A stretch of DNA of 51,775 nt from Pseudonocardia sulfidoxydans NBRC 16205 (GCF_007989085.1 NZ_BJVJ01000044.1:1-51775), one strand, 5' to 3'. Positions 1-8,687 are shown, counted from the first letter of the stretch. Notes: generated by a model from the sequence alone, not told the origin. Numbers and translations are program-made.

Positions 1-174
1 TAGAACGAGTCGCACGCGAAACCAACCTCCCTGAGAACACGATCGCGACTCGGGGACGCGATGGTGTCGAATTGTCGTGTGGAGACGAACGGCTCGGGTG
101 GTGACCCGTGGCAACGGGGCCGCGAGCCACCACCCGATCGGCTCCTTCGGTGCCTCTGACCGGCGGGTCTGGCC
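1..174. other. Left edge, downstream of the AAA ATPase gene
   Basis: No convincing gene is visible here. The stretch lies just 3' of the minus-strand ATPase gene, so any terminator or further operon member (such as an amiC/amiS counterpart) would lie here or beyond the edge. I see no clear hairpin followed by a T-run. Confidence 0.3.
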
Positions 175-1236
175 TCAGACGGAGCGCACTCGCACCCCGG
201 ACCGTCCCGCCGCCTCCGGCTCCAGGCGGACACGTAGCTGTTCGGTCGCGTCGGCCCTGGCCGCAACCAGGAGTTCAGCCGTCGGGGCAAGCACGTGCCG
301 TCGAAGTGCTCGCTGCAGGCTGCGTGCGCCGTGCACGGGATCGAATCCGACATCGACAAGCGCCTCGAGGGCGCCCGGGCGGCACTCCATCTCCACGCCG
401 CGCCTGCGGAGGAGCTCTCGGGCCTCGTTCAGGTGGAGTTGAACGACGTCATGCGCGACATGCCGGGAGATCTCGTTGAACCGGAGCACCCGGTCGATCC
501 GATTGAGAAATTCCGGATCGAAGAAGTCGCGAAGCGCCGCGTCGATCGTGGCGTGATCCTGGCTGCGACGCAGGCCACCGGTACCGGGGATGGCGTCGAG
601 AACGCGTTGACGCCGTGACCCGCGCCGGCGAGCGATGTCGGCCGAGCCGAGGTTCGACGTCAGGAATACGAACGCGTTCCGGAACGAGATCCTCTGCTCG
701 CCATTGGACAGCGCCAGCATGCCCCGGTCGAGCAGCCCGAGCAGCGCCCGGAGAACGACGGGGTGCGCCTTCTCGACCTCGTCGAAGAGCACGATGCCCG
801 GGATGAACGGGCTGCCCTCGATCGCCGGGCGATCGAACACGCTGCTACCCTCCCGGCTCCCGGAGTAGCCGGGAGGGGCTCCGGACAGGGCCGCGGCATA
901 GTGCTCCTGGGCCAGCTGCCCCATGTCGACTCGGCAGAAGTCGTCGGGACCCGACCGCAACTCAGCTGCGAGCCGGCGGACGATCTCGGTCTTCCCGACG
1001 CCAGTGGGCCCGACCAGTAACAATGTCGACAGCGGGCGTTCCCGGTCGTGGAAGCCTGCCTGTACGACGACGAGAGCCTGCCGAATCTCCTCGACGATGT
1101 CGTCCTGACCCAGCACCCGTCGGCCGATGCGCTCCGCGATCGCCGCTGCATCGAACGTGCCGGTCCTGTTCAGCCCGTTCAGTGCGGGGGTGCCCCCTTG
1201 CTGCTGGTCGTGGAAGCGATCGCTGAGGAACGGCAA
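175..1236 (-). CDS. amiB: ClpB-like AAA+ ATPase of amidase operon (AmiB-like)
   Basis: A 353-residue AAA+ ATPase of the Clp/Hsp100 second-domain type. Walker A GPTGVGKT is at about residues 76-83, Walker B IVLFDE at about 148-153, a sensor-1 TSN at about 193-195, and a C-terminal D2 small domain with a GARSLQRAL sensor-2 helix. It lacks the N-terminal and first ATPase domains of a full ClpB. In Pseudomonas aeruginosa the gene after amiE, amiB, encodes a Clp-like ATPase of similar size, so position and family agree. Start: a TTG one base after the amidase stop is the only plausible in-frame start before the conserved region, and ACGAGG lies just upstream, so translation is probably coupled to the amidase. 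Its client is unknown; assembly or remodelling of the amidase or a transporter is inference. Confidence 0.8.
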   Translation of the reverse strand: MPFLSDRFHDQQQGGTPALNGLNRTGTFDAAAIAERIGRRVLGQDDIVEEIRQALVVVQAGFHDRERPLSTLLLVGPTGVGKTEIVRRLAAELRSGPDDFCRVDMGQLAQEHYAAALSGAPPGYSGSREGSSVFDRPAIEGSPFIPGIVLFDEVEKAHPVVLRALLGLLDRGMLALSNGEQRISFRNAFVFLTSNLGSADIARRRGSRRQRVLDAIPGTGGLRRSQDHATIDAALRDFFDPEFLNRIDRVLRFNEISRHVAHDVVQLHLNEARELLRRRGVEMECRPGALEALVDVGFDPVHGARSLQRALRRHVLAPTAELLVAARADATEQLRVRLEPEAAGRSGVRVRSV

Positions 1237-1237
1237 C

Positions 1238-2275
1238 CTAGGCCTCGTTGGTCTTGTCGTAAGGCAGATCGTAGACCGGCGCCGAGGCCACCCCGATGGT
1301 GTCGCGCGTGATCGCCTCGACCGCCTCCTGGGCCTTCTGCGCGTCGGTGACCCACAGCTTGTAGAAGTCGAAGGGACAGGTCGCAACACCCTTGTCGCCG
1401 TCGCCGGCTGCGTGGACCCCGGTGTAGCCACGGTGGAGCAGCTTGAAGAGATGGTTCTGAGACTGGTCGTTGGTCCGGGCGTCACGGATCGCGCTGACCG
1501 ACAGCTGCGCGTACTGAATCCCGTTCTCTTCCTCACCACATTCGCCCAGGCTGCGGCCGTCGAACCCGATGATGGCCGAGTGGCCGAAGTATGAGTAGAC
1601 CCCGTCGAACCCAGCTGCGTTCGCCACGGCCACGTAGCAGTTGTTCGCCCAGGCCATGGCCTTCGCCATCAGGACCTGCTGATCCTTGGCCGGATACATG
1701 TAGCCCTGCGGACGAACGACAAGTTCCGCACCCTTCATGGCGCAGTCCCGCCAGATCTCCGGGTAGTTGCCGTCGTCGCAGATGATCAGCGAGATCTTGA
1801 GGCCTTTCGGGCCCTCGGTCACGTAGGTGGTATCGCCCGGATACCAGCCCTCGATGGGTGTCCACGGCAGAACCTTGCGGTACTTCTGCACGATATCGCC
1901 GTTGGAGTTGATGAGAACCAGGGTGTTGTAGGGGGGCTTGTGCGGGTGGTCCTCGTGTCGCTCTCCGGTGATGGAGAAGACTCCCCACGTGTTGGCTCGC
2001 CGGCAGGCGTCGGAGAAGATCTCGGTCTCCTCACCCGGGATGATGGCAGCCGTCTCGTACATCTCCTCAGGGTCGTACATGATCCCCATCGTCGAGTACT
2101 CCGGGAACACCACGAGGTCCATGCCCGGCAGGCCCGACTTCATGCCGATCACCATGTCGGCGATTGCCCGGGCATTCTCGAGGACGTCGGCCTTGGTGTG
2201 CAACCGCGGCATCTTGTAGTTGACGACCGCGACTCCGACCGTATCGGGGCTGGACGAGATGTCACCGTGACGCAC
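1238..2275 (-). CDS. amiE: Aliphatic amidase (acylamide amidohydrolase)
   Basis: A 345-residue cytoplasmic enzyme that hydrolyses short aliphatic amides to carboxylate and ammonia. It can be aligned almost residue for residue from memory with Pseudomonas and Bacillus AmiE. The nitrilase-superfamily catalytic residues fall at the same numbers as in those enzymes: Glu59 (FPEY), Lys134 (KYRK), Glu142 and Cys166 (IICDDG). The start is a GTG giving VRHGDISSS, matching the family N-terminus MRHGDISSS, with AGGAGG five bases upstream. Longer in-frame versions add an unconserved extension. One base separates it from the downstream AAA ATPase gene. A MarR regulator gene lies upstream, and an inverted repeat overlaps the probable promoter. 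Confidence 0.95.
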   Translation of the reverse strand: MRHGDISSSPDTVGVAVVNYKMPRLHTKADVLENARAIADMVIGMKSGLPGMDLVVFPEYSTMGIMYDPEEMYETAAIIPGEETEIFSDACRRANTWGVFSITGERHEDHPHKPPYNTLVLINSNGDIVQKYRKVLPWTPIEGWYPGDTTYVTEGPKGLKISLIICDDGNYPEIWRDCAMKGAELVVRPQGYMYPAKDQQVLMAKAMAWANNCYVAVANAAGFDGVYSYFGHSAIIGFDGRSLGECGEEENGIQYAQLSVSAIRDARTNDQSQNHLFKLLHRGYTGVHAAGDGDKGVATCPFDFYKLWVTDAQKAQEAVEAITRDTIGVASAPVYDLPYDKTNEA

Positions 2276-2695
2276 GGTTCCTCCTGCACTTGCTGTCGTT
2301 ATAGACAGTACCGTCATGAAATATTCGAATCGGAACCTACGAGTTGACGGAGTGGTCGTCAAGACCTCCGGCTCCCCGACGATTCCAGCGCGCGGCCTGC
2401 TGCAGGCATGACTGCCTCCTGGGCGCCACAGGGACGCGCTGTCAAGGGGCCGACACCCACGGAGATGTTCGAGCTGCCATCACTGAGAGCGAGGACGGAG
2501 GGCGAATCCGTCAGGCGAGCCGGCAAGGAGACGCACCGCCGCGCATCGCGAAGGTCCCGCGGAGCGGGCTACCGCAGCCGGCCTCACGCCGGACCGGGCC
2601 GAGCCAGACGGGAGGCGAGTGCCGGGATCAAGGAGGTTCCCTCCGAGATGATCGCCGTCCTGCCGTCGATCTCGAAGCCAGATCAGGCGGATCGC
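2276..2695. promoter_or_regulatory. Leader and promoter region of the amidase operon
   Basis: A 420-base gap between the MarR and amidase genes. It carries the amidase ribosome site (AGGAGG, minus strand) and, about 17-32 bases upstream of the start, the inverted repeat CTGTC-N6-GACAG at 2292-2307. A TATAAC on the minus strand at 2297-2302 lies inside the repeat and could be a -10 element. The rest, about 2340-2690, has no convincing gene on either strand. Confidence 0.45.
2292..2307. promoter_or_regulatory. Inverted repeat, probable operator of amiE
   Basis: CTGTC and GACAG arms are separated by GTTATA. The site lies 17-32 bases before the amidase start codon and overlaps a possible -10 hexamer. 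MarR proteins bind inverted repeats of this size, and a MarR gene is adjacent, so it is a natural candidate site. Which protein binds is inference. Confidence 0.45.
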
Positions 2696-3286
2696 CTATG
2701 CCCTGGGCTGTAGCAGTCTCGCCTTCGCGACCTGGCCCAGAATCTGGTACATCATTTTTGGGTCGACGCCGATCTCGACGAGGAACTCTCGCTCCACTCT
2801 CCGAGCCATGGGGCTGAGCCTGTGATAGACGAGCTGGCCGCGATCGCCGAGAAGCACCAGAACCCGTCGGCGGTCGGCTTGGTCTACGCGCCGATACACC
2901 AGCGATGCGTCGGTGAGGCGGTCGACGATCTTGGTCAGCGTTGCACCCGGAACCAATAGATGGTGAGCGATCCGCGACATGGGTAGCCCGACCCCGTCGG
3001 CGAGCAGCTCCAGTACCCGCCATTGGTCGATATTGAGGCCTTCGGTGGCCAGAACGGACTCGAGGTGCTGCGTGAGCTGCCGCTCCAAGCTGCCGAGAAC
3101 CCGAATCAGCGATAGCACTTCAGCCCTCCTTCCGGCGGCCGGGCATGGCCCCGGACGCGCCGTCGCCTTCACGGTGTCGGCCCCCGCCGAGGGGATGCCT
3201 GGGCGAGGCTCCATGTGCTGCACCCGAGCCTCGCCCGCCAGTGGGCCGTTCCGTCTCATCGCCGGAGTCCGCTGCTTGCCCGGCAC
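2696..3286 (-). CDS. MarR-family transcriptional regulator
   Basis: A 196-residue protein with a winged-helix domain at about residues 60-165: IDQWRVLELLADG, recognition-helix region ATLTKIVDRLTDASLV, and the wing arginines in DQADRRRVLVLL. This layout is typical of MarR homodimers that bind phenolic or amide ligands and release DNA. The first ~50 residues are poorly conserved and the start is uncertain; an internal ATG at 3214 would give a more usual length. The gene precedes the amidase operon on the same strand, so control of amiE-amiB is the simplest inference. It replaces the amiC/amiR antitermination pair of Pseudomonas, which is not visible here. Confidence 0.85.
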   Translation of the reverse strand: MPGKQRTPAMRRNGPLAGEARVQHMEPRPGIPSAGADTVKATARPGPCPAAGRRAEVLSLIRVLGSLERQLTQHLESVLATEGLNIDQWRVLELLADGVGLPMSRIAHHLLVPGATLTKIVDRLTDASLVYRRVDQADRRRVLVLLGDRGQLVYHRLSPMARRVEREFLVEIGVDPKMMYQILGQVAKARLLQPRA

Positions 3287-3454
3287 TCATCACATTAGAA
3301 CACTTTCGGTTGACATACTATCTAAGGGAAGCAACTCTTCATGGGCGCGTCGCCTAGAGCTGCTGCCGCGGTACCGGGGCGCGCCTCACCGGATGCTGGA
3401 GAAGTTGGGGCGCGGTAGCCCAGACACGAGCGGTGCACGCACAACGCTAGTTCA

Positions 3455-3994
3455 ATGCCTGCGGGGTTCGTTCAGATGATCAACGACTGCGGCGTACTGG
3501 TCGAGCTGCGTGCGCTGGTGGGATGCGTGGACGTCATGCGGGCGGTCCCGCTGTGCCGGCCCGCGAGCCGGGTGGCCCCCCTCGAGCAGGACCTCGCGAT
3601 GATCCCGCTCCCAGCAGGCAGTTGCGGGGCGGTGGCGGGGTCGCGCGCGAAGATGATGCCGAGACTCGGCTTTAGGTGGATGACGCCCGGCGTCTACGCC
3701 GCACTGATCCACGCATCGTACCGCGGGCCGATCGGCTACTTCGAGATCGAATACACCGCCTACTCCGGCTGGGAAGCGGCCGCAGTCTGGGTCGAAGGCG
3801 TGCTCGCCTACGGGCCGGAGCACAGCGCTCCGCTTCGAACCGGCCCCCTCGGTGACGCGACTCCGGTGGCGGAGGCACTGCGACGTCTCGGCGCCCTGGT
3901 CGACGAGGTGCCTGACGAGGTTGTGACGGTCGGGCTCGACAGGTTTCGATGTACGAAGGACTGGTTTGCCGCGGCGTCTGAGCCTGCTCGGTAG
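3455..3994 (+). CDS. Hypothetical protein
   Basis: I do not recognise a family. The 179-residue reading has a balanced composition with regular hydrophobic and acidic spacing, including GYFEIEYTAYSGWEAA and a C-terminal helix-rich segment ending near KDWFAAA, unlike the Arg/Pro-rich shadow frames around it. No transmembrane segment or signal peptide is seen. The start could be ATG 3455 or ATG 3476; neither has a strong ribosome site. It lies between the divergent MarR gene and the tubulin-like operon and does not clearly belong to either. Confidence 0.5.
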   Translation: MPAGFVQMINDCGVLVELRALVGCVDVMRAVPLCRPASRVAPLEQDLAMIPLPAGSCGAVAGSRAKMMPRLGFRWMTPGVYAALIHASYRGPIGYFEIEYTAYSGWEAAAVWVEGVLAYGPEHSAPLRTGPLGDATPVAEALRRLGALVDEVPDEVVTVGLDRFRCTKDWFAAASEPAR

Positions 3995-4506
3995 CCCGGC
4001 CACGCCCCTTGTAGAGCGTGGTGCGACAGACCGGGTTGCCTCATCCGTCGCGGAGGTTCGCTGTTCTGGGGCAGGCCGGACGTGCCGGCGGCTGACGTCG
4101 GACAGCATGTTCCGGCGACCCGACACGGTCCTCCGCCCTGGACGGAAGCGCTACATCCAGAGAAATTTCCGTTGTGATGTATTGATATTGAGCACTGTTC
4201 GAGTAGGTTGCATCACAGCACAGCTCGTCACAGCGGGCGTGCGGACCGCGCTTCCCGAGACGGAAGGGGAGGCCGGAACCAGGGTGCCGCACCATCCCGC
4301 GGCCCGCCGGGGTTGATGACCCGGCCGCACCGAGAGGATCCTGGCTTCACCTCAACCGACGGGGCTGGGGGAGCCGAGCGGGCGCAGGTCAGGCGCCGGC
4401 CGCACTGACAAGCACTACGGCAGTCGCGCGGTGTGGGGGATTCATGGTCACACCTCCGCAGAAGGTTCCGTCGCGATCGCGTCAACATGAGGAATGGGAG
4501 ATCGAC
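3995..4506. promoter_or_regulatory. Upstream region of the tubulin-like operon
   Basis: About 510 bases without a convincing gene. An AT-rich island at about 4150-4220 stands out in very GC-rich surroundings. It contains the inverted arms TGTGATG (4173-4179) and CATCACA (4211-4217) around a 31-base spacer. It is a reasonable place for the operon promoter. The ribosome site GGGAG of the first gene is at 4496-4500. Confidence 0.4.
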
Positions 4507-6000
4507 ATGACAGGTGCCAACGGCCACGGCCACGGGCACGACCACGCTCCGGTGACTGACCTGTCCCGCATCGAGGACCTGGTACAGCGTCGGACTCACG
4601 AGGCGGGAGACCACGAGGGCCCGTTCTCGATCCATGTCCTCGGGCTCGGGAAGACCGGCGCCAACGTGGTGGAAAGCTTCGTGCGCGCCGCCGCCGACTC
4701 CTCCCTGTCCGACGGCGGGTTCAGCGCCCTCGCGATCGACATCGGCGATGGCGACCTGGCCGGGGTGCGTGACGCCGCCAAGTCGTCCAGTGGCCAGGTC
4801 CGCACGGTGGCCCTGCCCGCTCTGGACTCGGAGACCCTCTTCAGTGGGCTGCGTCGGTACCGGGAGTACCTCAAGGCGGAGTTCCCGCGCTACTACTGGA
4901 ACCCGAACTACGAGCCGTGGCTGCCGAACGACCTGGAGATCCCCGCGGCGGACGGGCACTTCGACCGCGCGCTGTCCAAGGCCATCTACGGGGTTGAGTA
5001 CTACCAGGGGCACGAGGTCACCCAGGAGCTCGACGCCTTCGTCGCCGGCATCCAGGACAGCCAGGCCACGCCGATCGTCTGTGTTGTGTTCAGCCTGGCC
5101 GGCGGCACGGGTAGCGGCATCGTCGTCGACCTGGCCCGCCACCTGTCGAACATCAAGCTCGGCCGGCGCCCCTGGGTGCTCGGAATGGGCGTGCTGCCGT
5201 GCGACGGCGACCCCGACGAGGTCTTCGACGGCCGGCTGTTCCCGGCGATCAACGAGCTGGACTGCATGGTCGACGCCGAGAAGAACCAGGGCGTCATGAC
5301 GGTCTGGGGCGACCTGTACAAGAACCCGTTCACCGCGGGCTTCTTCGCCATCCCGCAGAACGCGGTCTACGAGCGCACCGGCGACCTCGAGGCGACGCAC
5401 AAGGCGGTCGACGCCGGCCTGGCTGCCTTCCTGGTCCGCGACGGCGGTAAGCACGTCTACGAGTCGATCAAGGCTCTGAACTGGCTGAATGTCGACGCCA
5501 GCAGCTGGCACCCCGCTATCCGCGGCGAGCAGAGCGACCGTTGGCTCAACCTGCTCGCTGTCGACGACGCGGACAACGCGCCGGCCATCAGCGACCGCGA
5601 GCTGGTCGACGGTGTCGAGCCGCCGTTCGCGGAGGTGCGGTGGTACGGAAAGTCGGCGGCCGGTGACACGGCTGCTGTCGAACTGCCCAAGACGAGGGTC
5701 GACGCGGCGGTGGTGACCTACGCGGACGCGAGCCCCGCGGGCGCGAGCGCCTTTGTTCCCAAGGTCAGCAAGCTCGACCTCCGGTGGTTCGCTCCGACTC
5801 GCGACGCCTACGACACCTTCGACTGGGAGCAGAAGCTCATGGCTCACTCCTGGATCCTCGATCTGGGTGTGCTGCTCTGTGAGCCGTCGACTCGCTTCGA
5901 GTCGATGGGCGGGGAATGCTTGCTCGGGTGCGCTTGCTGGGTTGTCGTCCCGCACGCCGCCATCCGTGGCGAAGAGCTCGAGAACGTGCCGCTCGCCTGA
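4507..6000 (+). CDS. Tubulin/FtsZ-superfamily protein, first paralog
   Basis: A 497-residue protein with the nucleotide-binding signature of the tubulin/FtsZ superfamily. A T1-like loop LGLGKTGAN is at about residues 45-53, and the signature GGTGSG at about 199-204 is followed by a helix VVDLARHLSN. The N-terminus is His/Gly-rich (GHGHGHDH), possibly metal binding. No FtsZ C-terminal peptide is seen, and it is longer than FtsZ's GTPase core. It shares many blocks with the protein at 6337, such as KAIYG, DLARHL, LPC-GDP, LDCM and VWGDLYKNPF. The start ATG follows GGGAG with a six-base gap; an ATG at 4444 lacks such a site. Polymerisation and GTP use are family inference; the cellular role is unknown. 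Confidence 0.8.
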   Translation: MTGANGHGHGHDHAPVTDLSRIEDLVQRRTHEAGDHEGPFSIHVLGLGKTGANVVESFVRAAADSSLSDGGFSALAIDIGDGDLAGVRDAAKSSSGQVRTVALPALDSETLFSGLRRYREYLKAEFPRYYWNPNYEPWLPNDLEIPAADGHFDRALSKAIYGVEYYQGHEVTQELDAFVAGIQDSQATPIVCVVFSLAGGTGSGIVVDLARHLSNIKLGRRPWVLGMGVLPCDGDPDEVFDGRLFPAINELDCMVDAEKNQGVMTVWGDLYKNPFTAGFFAIPQNAVYERTGDLEATHKAVDAGLAAFLVRDGGKHVYESIKALNWLNVDASSWHPAIRGEQSDRWLNLLAVDDADNAPAISDRELVDGVEPPFAEVRWYGKSAAGDTAAVELPKTRVDAAVVTYADASPAGASAFVPKVSKLDLRWFAPTRDAYDTFDWEQKLMAHSWILDLGVLLCEPSTRFESMGGECLLGCACWVVVPHAAIRGEELENVPLA

Positions 6001-6021
6001 TCAACTGAGGAGTGAACAGCG

Positions 6022-6321
6022 ATGCCTTTGGACTGGTCGTACGTCCTGGAGCGTTACCGCGACGGCGCCGAGGTTGCCTCTCTTCCCGGCACCGCGACGC
6101 TGTCGGTGAGTGGTGCGGACGAGGAGAAGATCTACGTCAGCCACCGTCTCTGGAAGGCATCGCTTAGTCGAGGAAATCTCGAACGCGCGATCGACCTGGT
6201 CGAGAAGGGTGAGATGACCAGGAGCGCCGCAGATTTCATCGATCAGTACCGCACCGTCATCGCGGACGAACGTCCGACAACGGCTGCGACTGTTCTCAAA
6301 GACTTGGGTTATCTAGACTAG
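6022..6321 (+). CDS. Small protein between two tubulin-like genes
   Basis: A 99-residue soluble acidic protein of unknown family. It starts with ATG after TGAGGAG, 21 bases beyond the first tubulin-like gene and 15 bases before the second, so the three genes almost certainly form one transcript. The N-terminal third looks beta-rich (ATLSVSGADEEKIYV) and the rest helical (ASLSRGNLERAIDLVEK, then AADFIDQYRTVIADE), ending in a short DLGYLD tail. Its placement suggests a partner, adaptor or regulator of the two filament-like proteins, but that is inference from context only. Confidence 0.7.
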   Translation: MPLDWSYVLERYRDGAEVASLPGTATLSVSGADEEKIYVSHRLWKASLSRGNLERAIDLVEKGEMTRSAADFIDQYRTVIADERPTTAATVLKDLGYLD

Positions 6322-6336
6322 GAGCGAAGGCTAGAC

Positions 6337-8037
6337 ATGAGTGGTCTCTCTCTTTATCACAGCGCGACCGGGAAGCAGGCTCCGCACTGCATCCACGCCG
6401 TCGGTATCGGCAAGACCGGCGCGCAGATGATCGATGCTCTTCTGCGCACCGGTGAGCTCGAGGACATGCTTGACGACCCCCGAGCCCGCTTCACCGCGCT
6501 GTCGATCGACATCGGCGACGCCGACATGGCGCAGATGCGCCAGTACGGTGACTCCTTCATCGACCGACTCCGCGACCGCGAGATTCCGACCGACCGGGCT
6601 CAGATCCGCACGGTGAACCTGTCGGTCCCGAGTGCCGACGAACTCTACCGCTCGCTGTCGGATTATCCCGAGTGGCTGGGCAAGGAGTTCCCGCGCTTCG
6701 ACTACCGGCCGGCGTTCCAGCCCTGGCTGACCTCGTCGACGACGATGCCGAAGGCCGACAAGCACTACGTCGGCCAGCTCGAGGTGCCCGGCGAGGAAGA
6801 GCACTTTCCCCGGGCAGTGGCGAAGGCCATCTACGGCAGCGCCTACTACGGCGCCGACCGCACGCTCGCCAACGAGCTCGACGACTTCGCCCGCAGCATC
6901 GACCAGACCCGTCTGCCGTCGATCGTTCTCGTCTTCTTCGGCATCGGTGGCGGCACCGGTAGTGGCATGGTCGTCGACCTGGCACGCCACCTGACCAACG
7001 TCAGGCTCGGGCGCCGGGTTCCGGTCGTCGGTGTCGGCCTGCTGCCGTGCTCCGGAGACCCGGAGTACCAGCGCGGTGCGAGCGTCTACGCCACGCTCAA
7101 CGACCTTGACTGCATGCTCGACGAGACCAAGAACAACGCGATCACCTCGGTCTGGGGCGATCTCTACAAGAACCCCTTCAACGGCGGTTTCCTCGCCCTC
7201 CCGCAGGAGCACGCGTGGGAGCGGCTGCACCGTTACACGACCATCAAGAAGGGTGTGCTGCCGGAGGTTCGGCACCAGCAGGCGTTGCACGTGACGAACA
7301 AGTTCGTCGACGACTCGTTCTGCCGCTACGTGCTGCACGACTACGGCCGTGAGCTGTTCCGGGTGCTGCGCCCGTCCGGCTACACCGGCGCCCCGCACGA
7401 GCGGGTCAGCCCTGGTGCACGGAACTGGACGCTGTTCGACGTCGCCAAGCTGACTCACCCGGGCGTTCAGGTGCTGCCCGGCGAGCCGATGAGCAAGTGG
7501 CGTGACATGATCTCGACCTGGATCGGGTTCATTCCGCAGTATCTGGGCGTGCGTGAGGGCTTCAAGACCGACTACATCGAAGCCCACACGTTCTCGGCAC
7601 GGTCTCGCTGGAACGACACGATGGAGAACAAGCTCCAGGACACCCTGAAGCAGTTCTTGCTGCCCGGTGAGGACGGCACCCTCACGACGAGCCAGGGCGA
7701 GTTCTTCGATGAGCTCACCGTGTACACCAACGTCGTCGTCCCCGGGGTTGCCCGGCCCGACCTGACGGCGTTCCACACCGGCCGTGACGCGTACGACGCT
7801 CTTCCGGAGCAGGAGCGCATCCTTCAGCACTCCTTCCTGCTCGAGCTCGGAATCGCGCTCAACGAGCGGAACCAGGAGTTCGGCGACTACGCCGGCATGG
7901 CGCTCGGCGAGGGCGGCATCCCCCCGATGATCAGCTATGACGACATCCGGGGCGAGGCCAGCCTCCCCTCGACCGGCGTGGAGATCCAGACCGCCAACAT
8001 CGCGGCGGCGGTCACCACGGTGGTTCCGACGCCGTAA
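6337..8037 (+). CDS. Tubulin/FtsZ-superfamily protein, second paralog
   Basis: A 566-residue homologue of the protein at 4507. The T1-like loop VGIGKTGAQ is at about residues 22-30, and the tubulin/FtsZ signature GGGTGSG at about 204-210 is followed by VVDLARHLTN. The block VWGDLYKNPFNGGFLALPQ is shared with the first paralog. It has an insertion of roughly 70 residues relative to that paralog in the second half, and no His-rich N-terminus. AGGAGCGAAGG precedes the ATG. Two different subunits of one family encoded side by side recall heterodimeric tubulin pairs such as BtubA/BtubB, but these proteins do not look like close tubulin relatives. A mixed polymer is inference. Confidence 0.8.
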   Translation: MSGLSLYHSATGKQAPHCIHAVGIGKTGAQMIDALLRTGELEDMLDDPRARFTALSIDIGDADMAQMRQYGDSFIDRLRDREIPTDRAQIRTVNLSVPSADELYRSLSDYPEWLGKEFPRFDYRPAFQPWLTSSTTMPKADKHYVGQLEVPGEEEHFPRAVAKAIYGSAYYGADRTLANELDDFARSIDQTRLPSIVLVFFGIGGGTGSGMVVDLARHLTNVRLGRRVPVVGVGLLPCSGDPEYQRGASVYATLNDLDCMLDETKNNAITSVWGDLYKNPFNGGFLALPQEHAWERLHRYTTIKKGVLPEVRHQQALHVTNKFVDDSFCRYVLHDYGRELFRVLRPSGYTGAPHERVSPGARNWTLFDVAKLTHPGVQVLPGEPMSKWRDMISTWIGFIPQYLGVREGFKTDYIEAHTFSARSRWNDTMENKLQDTLKQFLLPGEDGTLTTSQGEFFDELTVYTNVVVPGVARPDLTAFHTGRDAYDALPEQERILQHSFLLELGIALNERNQEFGDYAGMALGEGGIPPMISYDDIRGEASLPSTGVEIQTANIAAAVTTVVPTP

Positions 8038-8054
8038 CGCGTCCACCACCCGAG

Positions 8055-8097
8055 AAAGCACCCTCGCGTCCCCCAGCAGGACGCGGGGGTGCTTTTT
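8055..8097 (+). terminator. Rho-independent terminator of the tubulin-like operon
   Basis: A stem of about 17 pairs (AAAGCACCCTCGCGTCC with GGACGCGGGGGTGCTTT, one G-T wobble) with a seven-base loop, ending in TTTTT. It begins about 18 bases after the stop of the second tubulin-like gene, so the operon most likely ends there and the next gene has its own promoter. Confidence 0.9.
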
Positions 8098-8177
8098 CCA
8101 GACTGCCTGCTCACGCGACTTCCGATCCACTCGGCGCTTCCTGTGAGCGCTGCGCCACGAACGGGGGCGGACTACTC

Positions 8178-8687
8178 ATGACACATCCCCTTCCACCTGC
8201 ACTATCAGACGGTTTCCCCTCCGACTCCTACGACGACTGGCTCGATCGAGTTCGATCTACCTACGAATCGGTCAGCTTTTCCTGTATGCACCGGCTCGGG
8301 GATCGCCTTCTCGCCGACCGCGTCGGCGCCCAGGTCGTGGCTGGGATGCTCAGGAAACCTGGCGTGTTCAGGTTCTTCGGGCTTCCGTACTCGGCAAGAA
8401 TCGGGCATCTCGCAGAGGCTCGTATCGCCGAGGCCAAGGCCGGCCGACGAGACCAGATCGCGGAGTGGGACAGGATCCTGCGCAGCCTTCGGTCGATCCC
8501 GGCTCCGGATCGCGATGCGTTCGTCCTGACGTGCGTGCAGGGACTAGAGGTGCCTGAGATCGCTGGCCGGCTTGGGCTGACAGACCAGGAGGCTCGCCGC
8601 CTGATTGACACAGCGCTCGGGCGGATGCGTGCGATCGCCGACGAGGAACTCGGAGACGAGACGTCGGCAGCGTCCCAGACCGAGTAG
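8178..8687 (+). CDS. Sigma-70 region 4-like DNA-binding protein
   Basis: A 169-residue protein. Its C-terminal half (about residues 105-155) reads as a sigma region 4 helix-turn-helix: DRDAFVLTCVQGLEVPEIAGRLGLTDQEARRLIDTALGRM. The N-terminal half is helical but lacks a recognisable region 2, so it may be a sigma-like regulator rather than a full ECF sigma factor. It lies just after the terminator of the tubulin-like operon on the same strand, which makes it a candidate regulator of that operon. No ribosome site is obvious before the ATG, and the start may be internal. Confidence 0.6.
   Translation: MTHPLPPALSDGFPSDSYDDWLDRVRSTYESVSFSCMHRLGDRLLADRVGAQVVAGMLRKPGVFRFFGLPYSARIGHLAEARIAEAKAGRRDQIAEWDRILRSLRSIPAPDRDAFVLTCVQGLEVPEIAGRLGLTDQEARRLIDTALGRMRAIADEELGDETSAASQTE

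Noticed and set aside
2408..2713. Possible plus-strand gene upstream of amiE
   Set aside because: Arg/Ser/Pro-rich reading with no domain or ribosome site, overlapping the end of the MarR gene.
4228..5955. Long minus-strand open frame opposite the first tubulin-like gene
   Set aside because: Val/Asp/Arg-rich composition with no domain; it is the antisense shadow of a clearly coding plus-strand gene in GC-rich DNA.
6331..8130. Long minus-strand open frame opposite the second tubulin-like gene
   Set aside because: Same shadow effect; no start signal and it crosses the terminator hairpin.
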